Shown: positions 31,597 through 38,095 of the stretch, in pieces
How positions within the stretch are numbered: the stretch's first letter is position 1
Layout: the number at the start of each line of letters is the position of its first letter
NCBI GenBank assembly: GCA_938091675.1
Contig: CALKMX010000032.1
Span: 1-38,095, forward strand
Direction of reading: 5' to 3'
Source: an uncultured Opitutales bacterium
GTDB taxonomy: Bacteria; Verrucomicrobiota; Verrucomicrobiia; Opitutales; Seribacteraceae
Length of the DNA stretch: 38,095 bases
Made by a program: the position numbers and the translations under genes
Notes under the pieces: model-generated
Database searches by the model: none
What the model was told of the DNA's origin: nothing
What the model saw: the letters and a program-made list of their open reading frames with translations, nothing else

Positions 31597-32532
31597 CTAG
31601 GAGATTCCGCTCACTTTGAGCAGGCTGATTTCGGGCCGGCAATTTAAGCGCACGCCATAAAGATTTCCCACCCCGCGGGTGATATGAATGATTCGTCCTT
31701 TCCAGCTAAAAGCCCCATCAACCATCGATTTGTCGAGGACCGGGGCAAAGGGTGTGTCCTTTTGGATGGGTACTTTAAACTGTCCCCCATGCGTATGCCC
31801 GGACAGCATCATGTCCCACTTGTATTCCACCAATGCTTCCTTGGCGTCGGGGTTGTGGTTGAGCAGGAAAACCGGTTTTTGGGTGCTTTTAGACGGCGTG
31901 GAAATTCGTTCCAGGCAGGATTGGGGAAGGCAGTTTTTTGACCATAAATCCCCCAGTCCGACGAGATCAATGGGTTGTCCCTTCAGATAGATTTCCTGTC
32001 TTTCATTTTCCAATACCCCAATTTTGGCCGAACGCAGGATGTTTTTTACCCGTTGGTTAGTGGAAAAACCGCCATGATCGACCGCCCACTTCCCGCCATC
32101 ATGATTGCCCAGACAGGCGTAGGTGGGCACTTTCGCGGCAAAAAATCCCAGCATTTTTTCATATTCTTTAAGTTTCTCGGGCGAGGGTTGGTCGGTGATG
32201 AAATCTCCGGTGATAAAGCAGGCATCGGGTGATTGGTCCAACCCCAGTTGCAGGGCTCTTTGCAGGTATTCCAAAGATACTGCCCGGGAAAGATGGAGGT
32301 CGGAAAGATGGAGCAGGCGAAGTTTTGCACTGGGGTTTAGGCGTTTGAGGGAGATTTCTTTCTCCACCACTTCCAGCCATTGAGCCTCAAAGGATACATA
32401 TCCGGCGGAGGCGAGCAGACCGGTTCCTCCAAGCAGTGAGTATTTCAACCATTGGCGCCGGTTCATTTTTTGCAGACGATTGGACCGTCTTTGCTCCAAC
32501 TCCTGATGAAAACCCGGAGTGTCCTTACTCAT
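31597..32532 (-). CDS. Membrane-anchored metallophosphoesterase (YkuE/LpxG-like)
   Basis: This 311-residue phosphoesterase has a twin-Arg N-terminal signal (NRRQWLKYSLLGGTGLL) near residue 25, so it should sit in or across the inner membrane. The calcineurin-type metal motifs are LHLSDLHLSR, FITGDFITD, CLGNHDGG and LSGHTHGGQ, with LLNHNPD before the last. The YkuE family and the chlamydial LpxG, which makes lipid X from UDP-diacylglucosamine, both belong to this fold group, and since the window also has kdsA, an LpxG-like role in lipid A synthesis is possible but not shown. The ATG at 32532 overlaps the hisS TGA by 4 nt, so it is probably co-translated with hisS. Confidence 0.85.
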   Translation of the reverse strand: MSKDTPGFHQELEQRRSNRLQKMNRRQWLKYSLLGGTGLLASAGYVSFEAQWLEVVEKEISLKRLNPSAKLRLLHLSDLHLSRAVSLEYLQRALQLGLDQSPDACFITGDFITDQPSPEKLKEYEKMLGFFAAKVPTYACLGNHDGGKWAVDHGGFSTNQRVKNILRSAKIGVLENERQEIYLKGQPIDLVGLGDLWSKNCLPQSCLERISTPSKSTQKPVFLLNHNPDAKEALVEYKWDMMLSGHTHGGQFKVPIQKDTPFAPVLDKSMVDGAFSWKGRIIHITRGVGNLYGVRLNCRPEISLLKVSGIS

Positions 32533-33854
32533 GACTGGGAGGAAATCCCTCCTTCCCCGTCCCAATGCTCAATCCTTTCCACCAGCCTGGTGATCTGGCA
32601 ATTTTCTTCCGACCCGTTCCTTAAATCCTTCACTTTGACCTCGGCCAGTTTGGCTTCTTCCTCCCCGAGGATGATGGCATAGCGTGCACCGGATTTTCCG
32701 GCTTCCTTAAACAGTTTGCCAAAACCCGCAGGTTTGAGGGAATAGGTGGCTGAGTGCCCGGACTTGCGTAAACGGCTGCAAAGTCGCAGGGCAAGATCCC
32801 GTTCTGATTCGCCAAAGACCAAAAAAAGATCGGGCACGGTGACGTAGCGGGGCAAAAGATTTTTGGATTCCAGGCAGTCAGACAGGGTCATGTCTCCAAT
32901 GGCAAACCCGGCCGCGGGCAGGTCGCAATTGCCCGATAACTTTTTGATCAAATGATCATAGCGTCCACCCCCGGCGAGGGCCCGTCCCTGTCCGGTTGCC
33001 TCGAAGGCCTCGTAAACAAACCCGGTGTAATAGGCAAGGCCACGCACGATGGAGAGATCCACCCGGATCATACTTTCACACCCATGGGCGGACAAACGGC
33101 TGACCAAACCTTTCCATTGCTCCGCTCTTTCCATGCCTGCACTTCCACAGGCTTGCAAGCGCGCCACAATATCGTCGAGGTTTTTCAGCCCCTTAATTTC
33201 CTGAATCTTTTCAAAAAGATTTTTTCCCTGGTCCGGATTGGCCGATTCCAGGGATTCGATGGTTTGTTCGGGCTTGCGCCGTTCACTCTTATCTATGGCA
33301 TCGAGGGTGGCGGGGCGGGCATCCTCAGATATGCCCAGATGATCGAGCAGCAATACCCAGGTGGCCCGGTCGCTCAACCGAATGACCACATCCGTACTGC
33401 TGAGGCCAAAAGTTTCCAAAATGGTACAAAGCAGGGCAATTAATTCCGCATCCGCATCGATCCCAGGCTCTCCGATCAAATCGGCATTGAATTGATAAAA
33501 GGAACGACCCCTGCCTTTTTGCGGACGTTCGTAACGGAAATGCTCCCCAATGTTAAACCATTTGACCGGTTTGGGCAGGGAGTTTGCCCGGGCAGCGATC
33601 ATCCGGGCAAGGGTGGGGGTTAATTCTGGCCGGAGGGCAACTTTTCTGCCCCCCTTGTCTTCAAAGTGAAACAACTGGTTTGCGATTTCCTCGCCTGATT
33701 TTTCCAGGTAAAGATCGAGTGGTTCGAGGATGGGGACATCGTATTCCTGAAAATCAAATGCCCTGGCAACTGTGCGAAATACCCGGAATAAGTGATTTCG
33801 CTGGGCACAGGCATCGGGTGGAAATTCCCGGAATCCAGGTAAGGTGTCAAACAT
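32529..33854 (-). CDS. hisS: Histidyl-tRNA synthetase
   Basis: This class II synthetase of 441 residues charges tRNA-His. The catalytic core has ALRPELTPTLARMIAAR, motif 2 GEHFRYERPQKGRGRSFYQFNADLIGE and the histidine-A region IVRGLAYYTGFVYEAFE with Arg; motif 3 is GGGRYDHLIKKL with AAGFAIGDMTL. The usual Asp in RGLDYYTG is Ala here. The C-terminal anticodon-binding domain (about 345-430) has PDLFLVFGESERDLALRL and ARYAIILGEEE. The length and motif 3 favour a true HisS over the catalytically inactive HisZ. It precedes the metallophosphoesterase gene in the same transcription direction and follows the HU-like gene 53 bp upstream. Confidence 0.93.
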   Translation of the reverse strand: MFDTLPGFREFPPDACAQRNHLFRVFRTVARAFDFQEYDVPILEPLDLYLEKSGEEIANQLFHFEDKGGRKVALRPELTPTLARMIAARANSLPKPVKWFNIGEHFRYERPQKGRGRSFYQFNADLIGEPGIDADAELIALLCTILETFGLSSTDVVIRLSDRATWVLLLDHLGISEDARPATLDAIDKSERRKPEQTIESLESANPDQGKNLFEKIQEIKGLKNLDDIVARLQACGSAGMERAEQWKGLVSRLSAHGCESMIRVDLSIVRGLAYYTGFVYEAFEATGQGRALAGGGRYDHLIKKLSGNCDLPAAGFAIGDMTLSDCLESKNLLPRYVTVPDLFLVFGESERDLALRLCSRLRKSGHSATYSLKPAGFGKLFKEAGKSGARYAIILGEEEAKLAEVKVKDLRNGSEENCQITRLVERIEHWDGEGGISSQS

Positions 33855-33907
33855 ACGAATACTCTACCAATATATTTATTCCCTGCAAGCGAGGGAGTGC
33901 TGGACGG

Positions 33908-34216
33908 TCAGACCGAGTCGAGATCAAGCTTGGATAACCCCGCCTTCATTTCCTTACCCGCCTTAAACTTGACCACCGCCCGGCGGGGGATGATCACATC
34001 TTTTTCAGGTTGGTTAGGATTGCGGCCAACTCTGGACTTTCGGATTTGCACCTCGAACACCCCAAAGTTGCGCAGCTCAACATTCTGCCCGCTCACCAAG
34101 CCGTTACAAATGTGATCCAATGTCTTTTGCACAATTTCGGTGACGTGTTTGTGGTTGTAATTGGCGCCCTCATAAATGGATTGGACGATCTGTCTTTTGG
34201 TCAGGTTGTTCGACAT
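33908..34216 (-). CDS. HU/IHF-family DNA-binding protein
   Basis: This 102-residue basic protein is a histone-like nucleoid protein. The core reads NLTKRQIVQSIYEGANYNHKHVTEIVQKTLDHICNGL, then VELRNFGVFEVQIRKSRVGRNPNQPEKDVIIPRRAVVKFKAGKEMK, which includes the DNA-intercalating arm around RNPNQP with the conserved Pro. The family bends DNA as a homo- or heterodimer. The ATG at 34216 is preferred; the frame extends further upstream to 34285, but those residues do not fit the family. Whether it acts as HU or as an IHF subunit cannot be told. It is divergent from the ClpX-like gene, and the 102-bp spacer holds both promoters. Confidence 0.92.
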   Translation of the reverse strand: MSNNLTKRQIVQSIYEGANYNHKHVTEIVQKTLDHICNGLVSGQNVELRNFGVFEVQIRKSRVGRNPNQPEKDVIIPRRAVVKFKAGKEMKAGLSKLDLDSV

Positions 34217-34318
34217 GTGGGGTAAAACGGTTTGAAAGACTCGGGTAAGGGGTTTAGGGTAAGGTTTCCATAAATTCCGATACACGAACGACCTGTCAAA
34301 CTATTATTTTTACTCAAT

Positions 34319-35941
34319 ATGTCTAAAAAAGACGACGAAAACCCACTGGAAGAGATCCAAAAGCAATTGCGGGACCTTTTAAAAAACAAGAATCTGCAAG
34401 TTGCCTTTGCTCCATTTATGCAATCTATGTCCTCATCGGGCGACGATCCGCAGGGCGAAAAACCCAAAGACCCACCCAAGAAAGAGCAGGCCCCATCCCC
34501 TCCCAGTGACGACCCGCTGGAGGCGATCCGCTCCTTCGACCGCAAGCCCAAGGAAGTGCGCGACTATCTCGACCGCTTTGTGATCAAACAGGAGCAAGCC
34601 AAGCGTGTGCTCTCGGTTGCGGTCTGTGACCATTACAACCATGTGCGCCGCTGCATTCAGGACGACCGGGCACAGGCTGCCGAATACCTCAAGCCCAATG
34701 TCCTTCTGCTTGGCCCCACCGGGGTGGGCAAAACCTATCTGATGCGCAATGTGGCCAAATTGATCGGCGTGCCCTTTGTCAAAGCCGATGCCACCAAATT
34801 TTCGGAGACCGGATATGTGGGCAACGATGTGGACGATCTGGTGCGCGATCTGGTCAAACAGGCAAACGGCAATGTGGAGCTTGCCCAGTACGGGATCATC
34901 TATGTGGATGAGATCGATAAAATTGCCGCCGAGGGATCCCGGGGCGGACGGGATGTTTCCGGAAGGGGTGTGCAGATCAACCTGCTCAAACTGATGGAGG
35001 AGACTGAGGTAAACCTTCACTCCGCTCAGGACATGATGGGCCAGATGAAGGCATTTATGGAAATGCAAAAAGGGGGAAAACCCAAGAAGCCCACCATATC
35101 TACCAAGAATATTTTATTCATTGTCAGTGGGGCATTTGATCAGCTGGCCGAGAGCATTCGCAAACGGCTCGATCTTAACCGCATTGGGTTTGGATCATCG
35201 GAGGAGCAGGAAATGTCCGGGAGTGGGGTCAATTTTCTCAACAAGGCGGAGACCCAGGATTTTATTAAATATGGATTTGAGCCAGAATTTGTCGGCCGGT
35301 TACCGGTACGGGTCGCCTGTGATGAACTGACCGAGTCTGACCTTGCCGATATCCTACTCTCTTCTGAGGGCAATGCTTTGGACCAATACCGTAGGGACTT
35401 CGAGGGCTACGGGATAAAGTTTGATATGGGCAATCCTGCCATCCATGAAGTCGCCAAGCTTGCCTCCAAGGAAAAGACCGGAGCCCGCGGCCTGGTCACC
35501 ATCCTTGAGCGGATCTTCCGGGATTTTAAGTTCGAACTTCCTTCGACATCCATTCGCAAGTTTTCCGTCGATGCCCAGACAGTCAGGCAACCCTCCGAGG
35601 CCCTCGTTGCCTTACTTGAAGACAACCAGGACCTACTCGATGAAAACCTCCTCGAGGATGTGGACCGCTTTGTGGACTCATTCAAACGCGAACATGGTCT
35701 GGAACTTAGGTTCCGTAAAGCAGCCAAGGTTGCAGTGGTCAAGGAGTCCCTCGAGCAAAACCGTTCCGTCCTTGCCCTGTGTGAGAAAAAATTCAAGGAC
35801 TTTGAACACGGTTTAAAAATTATTTCCCAACGTACCGGAAGAAATTATTTTGTGATCGAAAAAAAAGTGATTGAGGACCCGGATAAAGAGCTTTCCCGCT
35901 GGGTGGTGGAGAGTTTTTCCAACTCCGAAAATAAAGAGTGA
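34319..35941 (+). CDS. ClpX-like AAA+ unfoldase lacking the zinc-binding domain and with a C-terminal extension
   Basis: This 540-residue AAA+ protein matches ClpX from about residue 70 to 420. The key parts are VRDYLDRFVIKQEQAKRVLSVAV, Walker A GPTGVGKT (132-139), pore loop GYVG (165-168), Walker B IIYVDEIDK (193-201), RDVSGRGVQINLLKLME, the ClpP-contacting IGF loop (289-291) and sensor 2 GAR (388-390). The Cys4 zinc domain of ClpX (about 60 residues) is absent; in its place residues 1-68 are low complexity, rich in Pro, Lys and Ser. A C-terminal extension of about 120 residues follows the AAA+ core. The IGF loop suggests it still works with ClpP. No clpP is adjacent. Its TGA overlaps the ubiE start by 4 nt. 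Confidence 0.85.
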   Translation: MSKKDDENPLEEIQKQLRDLLKNKNLQVAFAPFMQSMSSSGDDPQGEKPKDPPKKEQAPSPPSDDPLEAIRSFDRKPKEVRDYLDRFVIKQEQAKRVLSVAVCDHYNHVRRCIQDDRAQAAEYLKPNVLLLGPTGVGKTYLMRNVAKLIGVPFVKADATKFSETGYVGNDVDDLVRDLVKQANGNVELAQYGIIYVDEIDKIAAEGSRGGRDVSGRGVQINLLKLMEETEVNLHSAQDMMGQMKAFMEMQKGGKPKKPTISTKNILFIVSGAFDQLAESIRKRLDLNRIGFGSSEEQEMSGSGVNFLNKAETQDFIKYGFEPEFVGRLPVRVACDELTESDLADILLSSEGNALDQYRRDFEGYGIKFDMGNPAIHEVAKLASKEKTGARGLVTILERIFRDFKFELPSTSIRKFSVDAQTVRQPSEALVALLEDNQDLLDENLLEDVDRFVDSFKREHGLELRFRKAAKVAVVKESLEQNRSVLALCEKKFKDFEHGLKIISQRTGRNYFVIEKKVIEDPDKELSRWVVESFSNSENKE

Positions 35942-36651
35942 GCGGGCCCGATCCCGCTGCGGTCGAGGCCACCTTTTCCAGCGTGGCCAAACGCTATGAT
36001 CTGGCAAACCACTGGCTTTCCGGCGGGGTTGACTACTACTGGCGCCACCGCCTGGTAAAGCTTGCCAGCCAAAGTCATCCGCAAGATGTGCTTGACCTTG
36101 CCACCGGTAGCGGGGATGTGCTCTTTGCCCTGCGACAGGGCCTGGGGAATGAGGTTAACCTGACTGGGCTGGACTTTTGTGAACCCATGCTCGAACAGGC
36201 CCGCAAAAAACGCTCCCTTCGTGGCTTGGAGGACCATACCAACCAGTTTCTCCACGGCGATTGCCTGGCTCTTCCCTTTGAGGATGCCAGTTTTGACTTA
36301 ATCACCATTGCCTTTGGCTTGCGCAACCTTGCCGACCGGGCAAAAGGATTGGCGGAGATGCACCGGGTGCTGCGCCCCGGTGGCCGGTTGATCATTCTTG
36401 AGTTTAGCCAGCCCTACCTGTGGTTCCGTCCATTTTATTATTTTTACCTCCGGGGCATCCTGCCCTGGGTTGCCCGCTGGCTAACCGGCGACCGCGATGC
36501 CTACCTCTACCTTGGTACCAGTATTGCCGGTTTCCCCAACCGGACCGGACTGGTCAAAGAGGTGGAACATTCCGGTTTCTTCGAAGTGTCTGATCATGCT
36601 CTTACCTTCTCCATTGTCGCCTTGCACGAAGGTAGAAAGAAAAGTAATTAA
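35938..36651 (+). CDS. ubiE: Demethylmenaquinone/ubiquinone C-methyltransferase
   Basis: This 237-residue SAM-dependent methyltransferase of the UbiE/MenG/COQ5 family adds the ring methyl group in quinone synthesis. It has FSSVAKRYDLANHWLSGGVDYYWR, the SAM motif VLDLATGSGDVLFAL, GLDFCEPMLEQARKK, LPFEDASFDLITIAFGLRNL, MHRVLRPGGRLIILEFSQP and SIAGFPNRTGL, all in the family order. A GTG start overlaps the stop of the ClpX-like gene (GTGA), so the two are translationally coupled although their functions look unrelated. The quinone (mena- or ubi-) cannot be decided here; menaquinone would be usual for this phylum. Confidence 0.9.
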   Translation: MSGPDPAAVEATFSSVAKRYDLANHWLSGGVDYYWRHRLVKLASQSHPQDVLDLATGSGDVLFALRQGLGNEVNLTGLDFCEPMLEQARKKRSLRGLEDHTNQFLHGDCLALPFEDASFDLITIAFGLRNLADRAKGLAEMHRVLRPGGRLIILEFSQPYLWFRPFYYFYLRGILPWVARWLTGDRDAYLYLGTSIAGFPNRTGLVKEVEHSGFFEVSDHALTFSIVALHEGRKKSN

Positions 36652-36672
36652 AATTGCAAAAAAGTTTAGGGA

Positions 36673-36701
36673 TTGACAAAAAATTGTTGGCCTTGTTACT
36701 T
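36673..36701 (+). promoter_or_regulatory. Possible sigma70-type promoter upstream of an orphan gene
   Basis: A consensus -35 hexamer TTGACA lies at 36673-36678, and at 17-bp spacing there is a weak -10, TTACTT (36696-36701). The ATG at 36707 would then be almost at the transcription start, which would make the transcript nearly leaderless. The perfect -35 is the only strong point; the -10 is poor. Confidence 0.3.
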
Positions 36702-36706
36702 ACATA

Positions 36707-37063
36707 ATGTCGACTGTCTTTAAGATAAGTAATTTGTTTTCCTTAAGCTCATTACTTCTTGCTCCCAGTCAATTTTTTTATCTGTCTTGTGCAAATGATA
36801 GATACAACGATGCCCTCGCTGTTGAAGCCAGCAGACAGACCCTGCAAAATTCTTTTTGGGCAACTCCTCCAGGGGCAGAGTCATTCCATTTATCTGGTAA
36901 AGAAGACCGTGTATTAGCGAACGAAAGGACCGGGGTTTCAACTTCCCGATCCCCCAACGATCGAGATTCTACTTGGCTTTATTCTGCAAAGATAGAATTT
37001 CCTTTGCGTTCCCCGAAATTGAAAATTGAGGAGGGATTGGCCAGAGCCAGCCCTTCCACCTAA
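36707..37063 (+). CDS. Orphan small secreted protein
   Basis: I do not recognise this 118-residue protein. It starts with a signal-like segment (STVFKISNLFSLSSLLLAPSQFFYLSCAND) and then is polar and Ser/Arg-rich (VSTSRSPNDRDSTWLYSAKIEFPLR). The local DNA is more AT-rich than the ubiE gene before it. It is flanked by a possible promoter (36673-36701) and a hairpin with a T-run (37083-37113), so it could be a single-gene unit. Because it is short and has no family, it could also be a spurious frame; confidence is limited. Confidence 0.4.
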   Translation: MSTVFKISNLFSLSSLLLAPSQFFYLSCANDRYNDALAVEASRQTLQNSFWATPPGAESFHLSGKEDRVLANERTGVSTSRSPNDRDSTWLYSAKIEFPLRSPKLKIEEGLARASPST

Positions 37064-37082
37064 CATCTTTTACCAACAATCG

Positions 37083-37113
37083 CTCCAATAATTCGTAAGA
37101 GAATTGGAGTTTT
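37083..37113 (+). terminator. Intrinsic-terminator-like hairpin
   Basis: CTCCAAT (37083-37089) and ATTGGAG (37103-37109) make a 7-bp stem with a 13-base loop, and the stem is followed at once by TTTT (37110-37113). It lies 20 bp after the stop of the orphan gene and 16 bp before the start of the next, so it would stop transcription between the two. Pairing can be extended inside the loop (ATTC/GAAT with a bulge). Confidence 0.55.
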
Positions 37114-37128
37114 AAATCCCGACTAGTC

Positions 37129-38095
37129 ATGAAAATTAATGCCCTCCTATTTCCCACGCTTCTATGTTTTCTGACCAGCTACATTTCCCATGCCTCCGTT
37201 CCGGTTGCTTTCACCGGCAAGATCGCGGTGGAAGGCATCAATTTTCAGGGTGCCGCAAAATTTACCTTTTCGATTATTGATGAGGAAGGGCAGGTTCACT
37301 GGAAGCATGCCTTGGAAGAAAATGCCACCATCGAGAACTTTGTGACCAATGGCAGGTATATCGTTTTGCTGGGCGGGCAGGGTATGCAGCCTTTACCTTC
37401 TGAATTATTTTTAGAGCACGATCATTTACTCCTCCGCGTTTCGGTGGACCTGCTAGACGGTGCGGGTCTGCGCCTACTGCAACCTGATCAGTCGATCACA
37501 GCCACTCCTTACTCCCTGGTTTCGGATCATGCCCGCCATGCCGATCATGCCTCGATTGCCGAGGGGGTATCCCCCAGTCAGGTATCTCGCTCCATGCTCG
37601 CCGAAGATATCCTGGCCGATCTGAACCGCACCATTGACCGTGCCCGTTTGTCAGCGGATGTGCAGGCAAAATTAGATGAGGTCTTGGTAATTACGCGGGA
37701 GATGTTGCCCGAGGATGTGCTTGCGGATTTAAACCGCACCATTGCATTGGTAGATCTTGGAGCAGATGTCCGCAATGAGCTCAATGCCACGATCGGATTG
37801 AGCCGACTGGGGGAAGAGGTGAAAGCTATGCTCAACCGTACGATCAGCAAGGCCATGCTCGCCGGAGATATCCTGGCGGATCTGAACCGCACCATTGACC
37901 GTGCCCGTTTGTCAGCGGATGTGCAGGCGAAATTAGATGAGGTTTTGGTAATTACGCGGGAGATGTTGCCCGAGGATGTGCGTGCGGATTTAAACCGCAC
38001 CATTGCATTGGTAGATCTTGGAGCAGATGTCCGCAATGAGCTCAATGCCACGATCGGATTGAGCCGACTGGGGGAAGAGGTGAAAGCTGTGCTCA
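37129..38095 (+). CDS. Large repetitive surface/adhesin-like protein, N-terminal part (runs off right edge)
   Basis: The frame is open from the ATG at 37129 to the last base, giving 322 residues. A signal peptide (NALLFPTLLCFLTSYISHA, about residues 3-21) is followed by a beta-rich N-terminal domain (VAFTGKIAVEGINFQGAAKFTFSI) and the segment ITATPYSLVSDHARHADHA, which recurs at the neck of tail-fibre-like and surface proteins of Verrucomicrobia and Bacteroidetes. From about residue 156 the protein consists of 87-residue repeats built from five 17-19-residue units, each ending like LADLNRTI or NELNATI. Such repeats suggest an elongated stalk. The function is probably adhesion or surface structure, but this is inference. 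The missing 3' part would be needed to see the distal domain. Confidence 0.8.
   Translation, partial: MKINALLFPTLLCFLTSYISHASVPVAFTGKIAVEGINFQGAAKFTFSIIDEEGQVHWKHALEENATIENFVTNGRYIVLLGGQGMQPLPSELFLEHDHLLLRVSVDLLDGAGLRLLQPDQSITATPYSLVSDHARHADHASIAEGVSPSQVSRSMLAEDILADLNRTIDRARLSADVQAKLDEVLVITREMLPEDVLADLNRTIALVDLGADVRNELNATIGLSRLGEEVKAMLNRTISKAMLAGDILADLNRTIDRARLSADVQAKLDEVLVITREMLPEDVRADLNRTIALVDLGADVRNELNATIGLSRLGEEVKAVL
37594..38095 (+). repeat. Tandem 261-bp coding repeats, nearly identical
   Basis: The first unit covers 37594-37854 and the second starts at 37855 and is cut off by the window after 241 bp. The two differ at about six bases (for example GAA/GGA near the start and CTT/CGT in the middle), giving about 97 percent identity. 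The 261-bp period equals 87 codons, so the frame is kept. The substitutions are few and mixed, as expected of recent duplication or gene conversion. More copies may follow outside the window. Confidence 0.9.

Noticed and set aside
32529-33854. Possibility that the HisS-like protein is HisZ, a regulatory subunit of ATP phosphoribosyltransferase
   Set aside because: Motif 2 and motif 3 and the C-terminal anticodon-binding domain are present, and no hisG is adjacent, so a true synthetase is much more likely.
37578-38051. An antisense 157-codon frame made of repeated Ser/Arg-rich segments
   Set aside because: It mirrors the 261-bp repeats on the other strand; the sense frame has a signal peptide and a clear domain layout.
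1-38095. Search for tRNA, rRNA, CRISPR arrays, insertion sequences, prophage genes or integrases
   Set aside because: No transposase, integrase or phage-structural protein is encoded, no regularly spaced short repeats are present, and no cloverleaf or rRNA core was recognised by eye. A tRNAscan/Infernal run would be decisive.

Overview
This 38 kb window is a dense, chromosome-like stretch carrying about 40 protein genes, with no rRNA, tRNA, CRISPR array or insertion sequence that I can see. The gene set points to a diderm of the PVC group, most likely Verrucomicrobiota (Opitutae-like). The reasons are a Planctomycete/Verrucomicrobia-type c-heme protein with a DDRMPPKGD motif, a Chlamydia-like ribonucleotide reductase, an AccD with an unusual N-terminus, Pal-type lipoproteins, an LPS (Kdo) gene and a long repetitive surface protein. 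This placement is inference from protein character, not from a database search.

Layout. (1) 1-2258, minus strand: rph (partial), a beta-CASP metallo-beta-lactamase and an ApaG-domain protein, tightly packed. (2) 2375-6141, plus: purH, a lipoprotein M48 metalloprotease and an M20 dipeptidase. (3) 6138-7331, minus: two tandem Pal/OmpA lipoproteins. (4) 7441-12293: a CbiX-like chelatase homologue, a DMT-family permease, a c-heme/LRR protein, an MECR-like enoyl reductase and a LysM amidase on mixed strands. (5) 12421-21591, plus: a long co-directional run with a small membrane protein, an outer-membrane barrel, a DUF374 acyltransferase, an ABC exporter pair, mannose-1-phosphate guanylyltransferase, ruvX-truA-comF (each overlapping the next by 4 nt), accD and folC. 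(6) 21592-26522: a 511 bp regulatory region, then nrdB-nrdA. (7) 26671-28776: gamma-carbonic anhydrase, a small acidic protein (minus) and a CysJ-like diaphorase. (8) 28854-34216, minus: rsmG, kdsA, queF, aat, a metallophosphoesterase, hisS and an HU-like gene. (9) 34319-38095, plus: a ClpX-like AAA+ protein, ubiE/menG, an orphan secreted protein and the start of a repeat-rich surface protein that runs off the window.

How it fits together. Most genes are housekeeping: purine, folate and fatty-acid synthesis, RNA processing and modification, envelope assembly and dNTP supply. Stop/start overlaps of 1-4 nt are frequent, which suggests translational coupling.

The most interesting unit is the nrdBA locus. 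NrdB has Leu at the tyrosyl-radical position, which predicts a class Ic (Mn/Fe-type) enzyme. NrdA has three ATP-cone-like N-terminal domains, as in Chlamydia. The promoter region has two NrdR-box-like sites 32 bp apart. Other oddities are an AccD that has lost three of four zinc-ribbon cysteines but gained a Lys-rich tail, a ClpX without its zinc-binding domain, a CbiX homologue with only one intact half, a CysJ module without its FMN domain, and near-identical 261-bp coding repeats at the right end. I did not find evidence for an unmistakably new multi-gene system.
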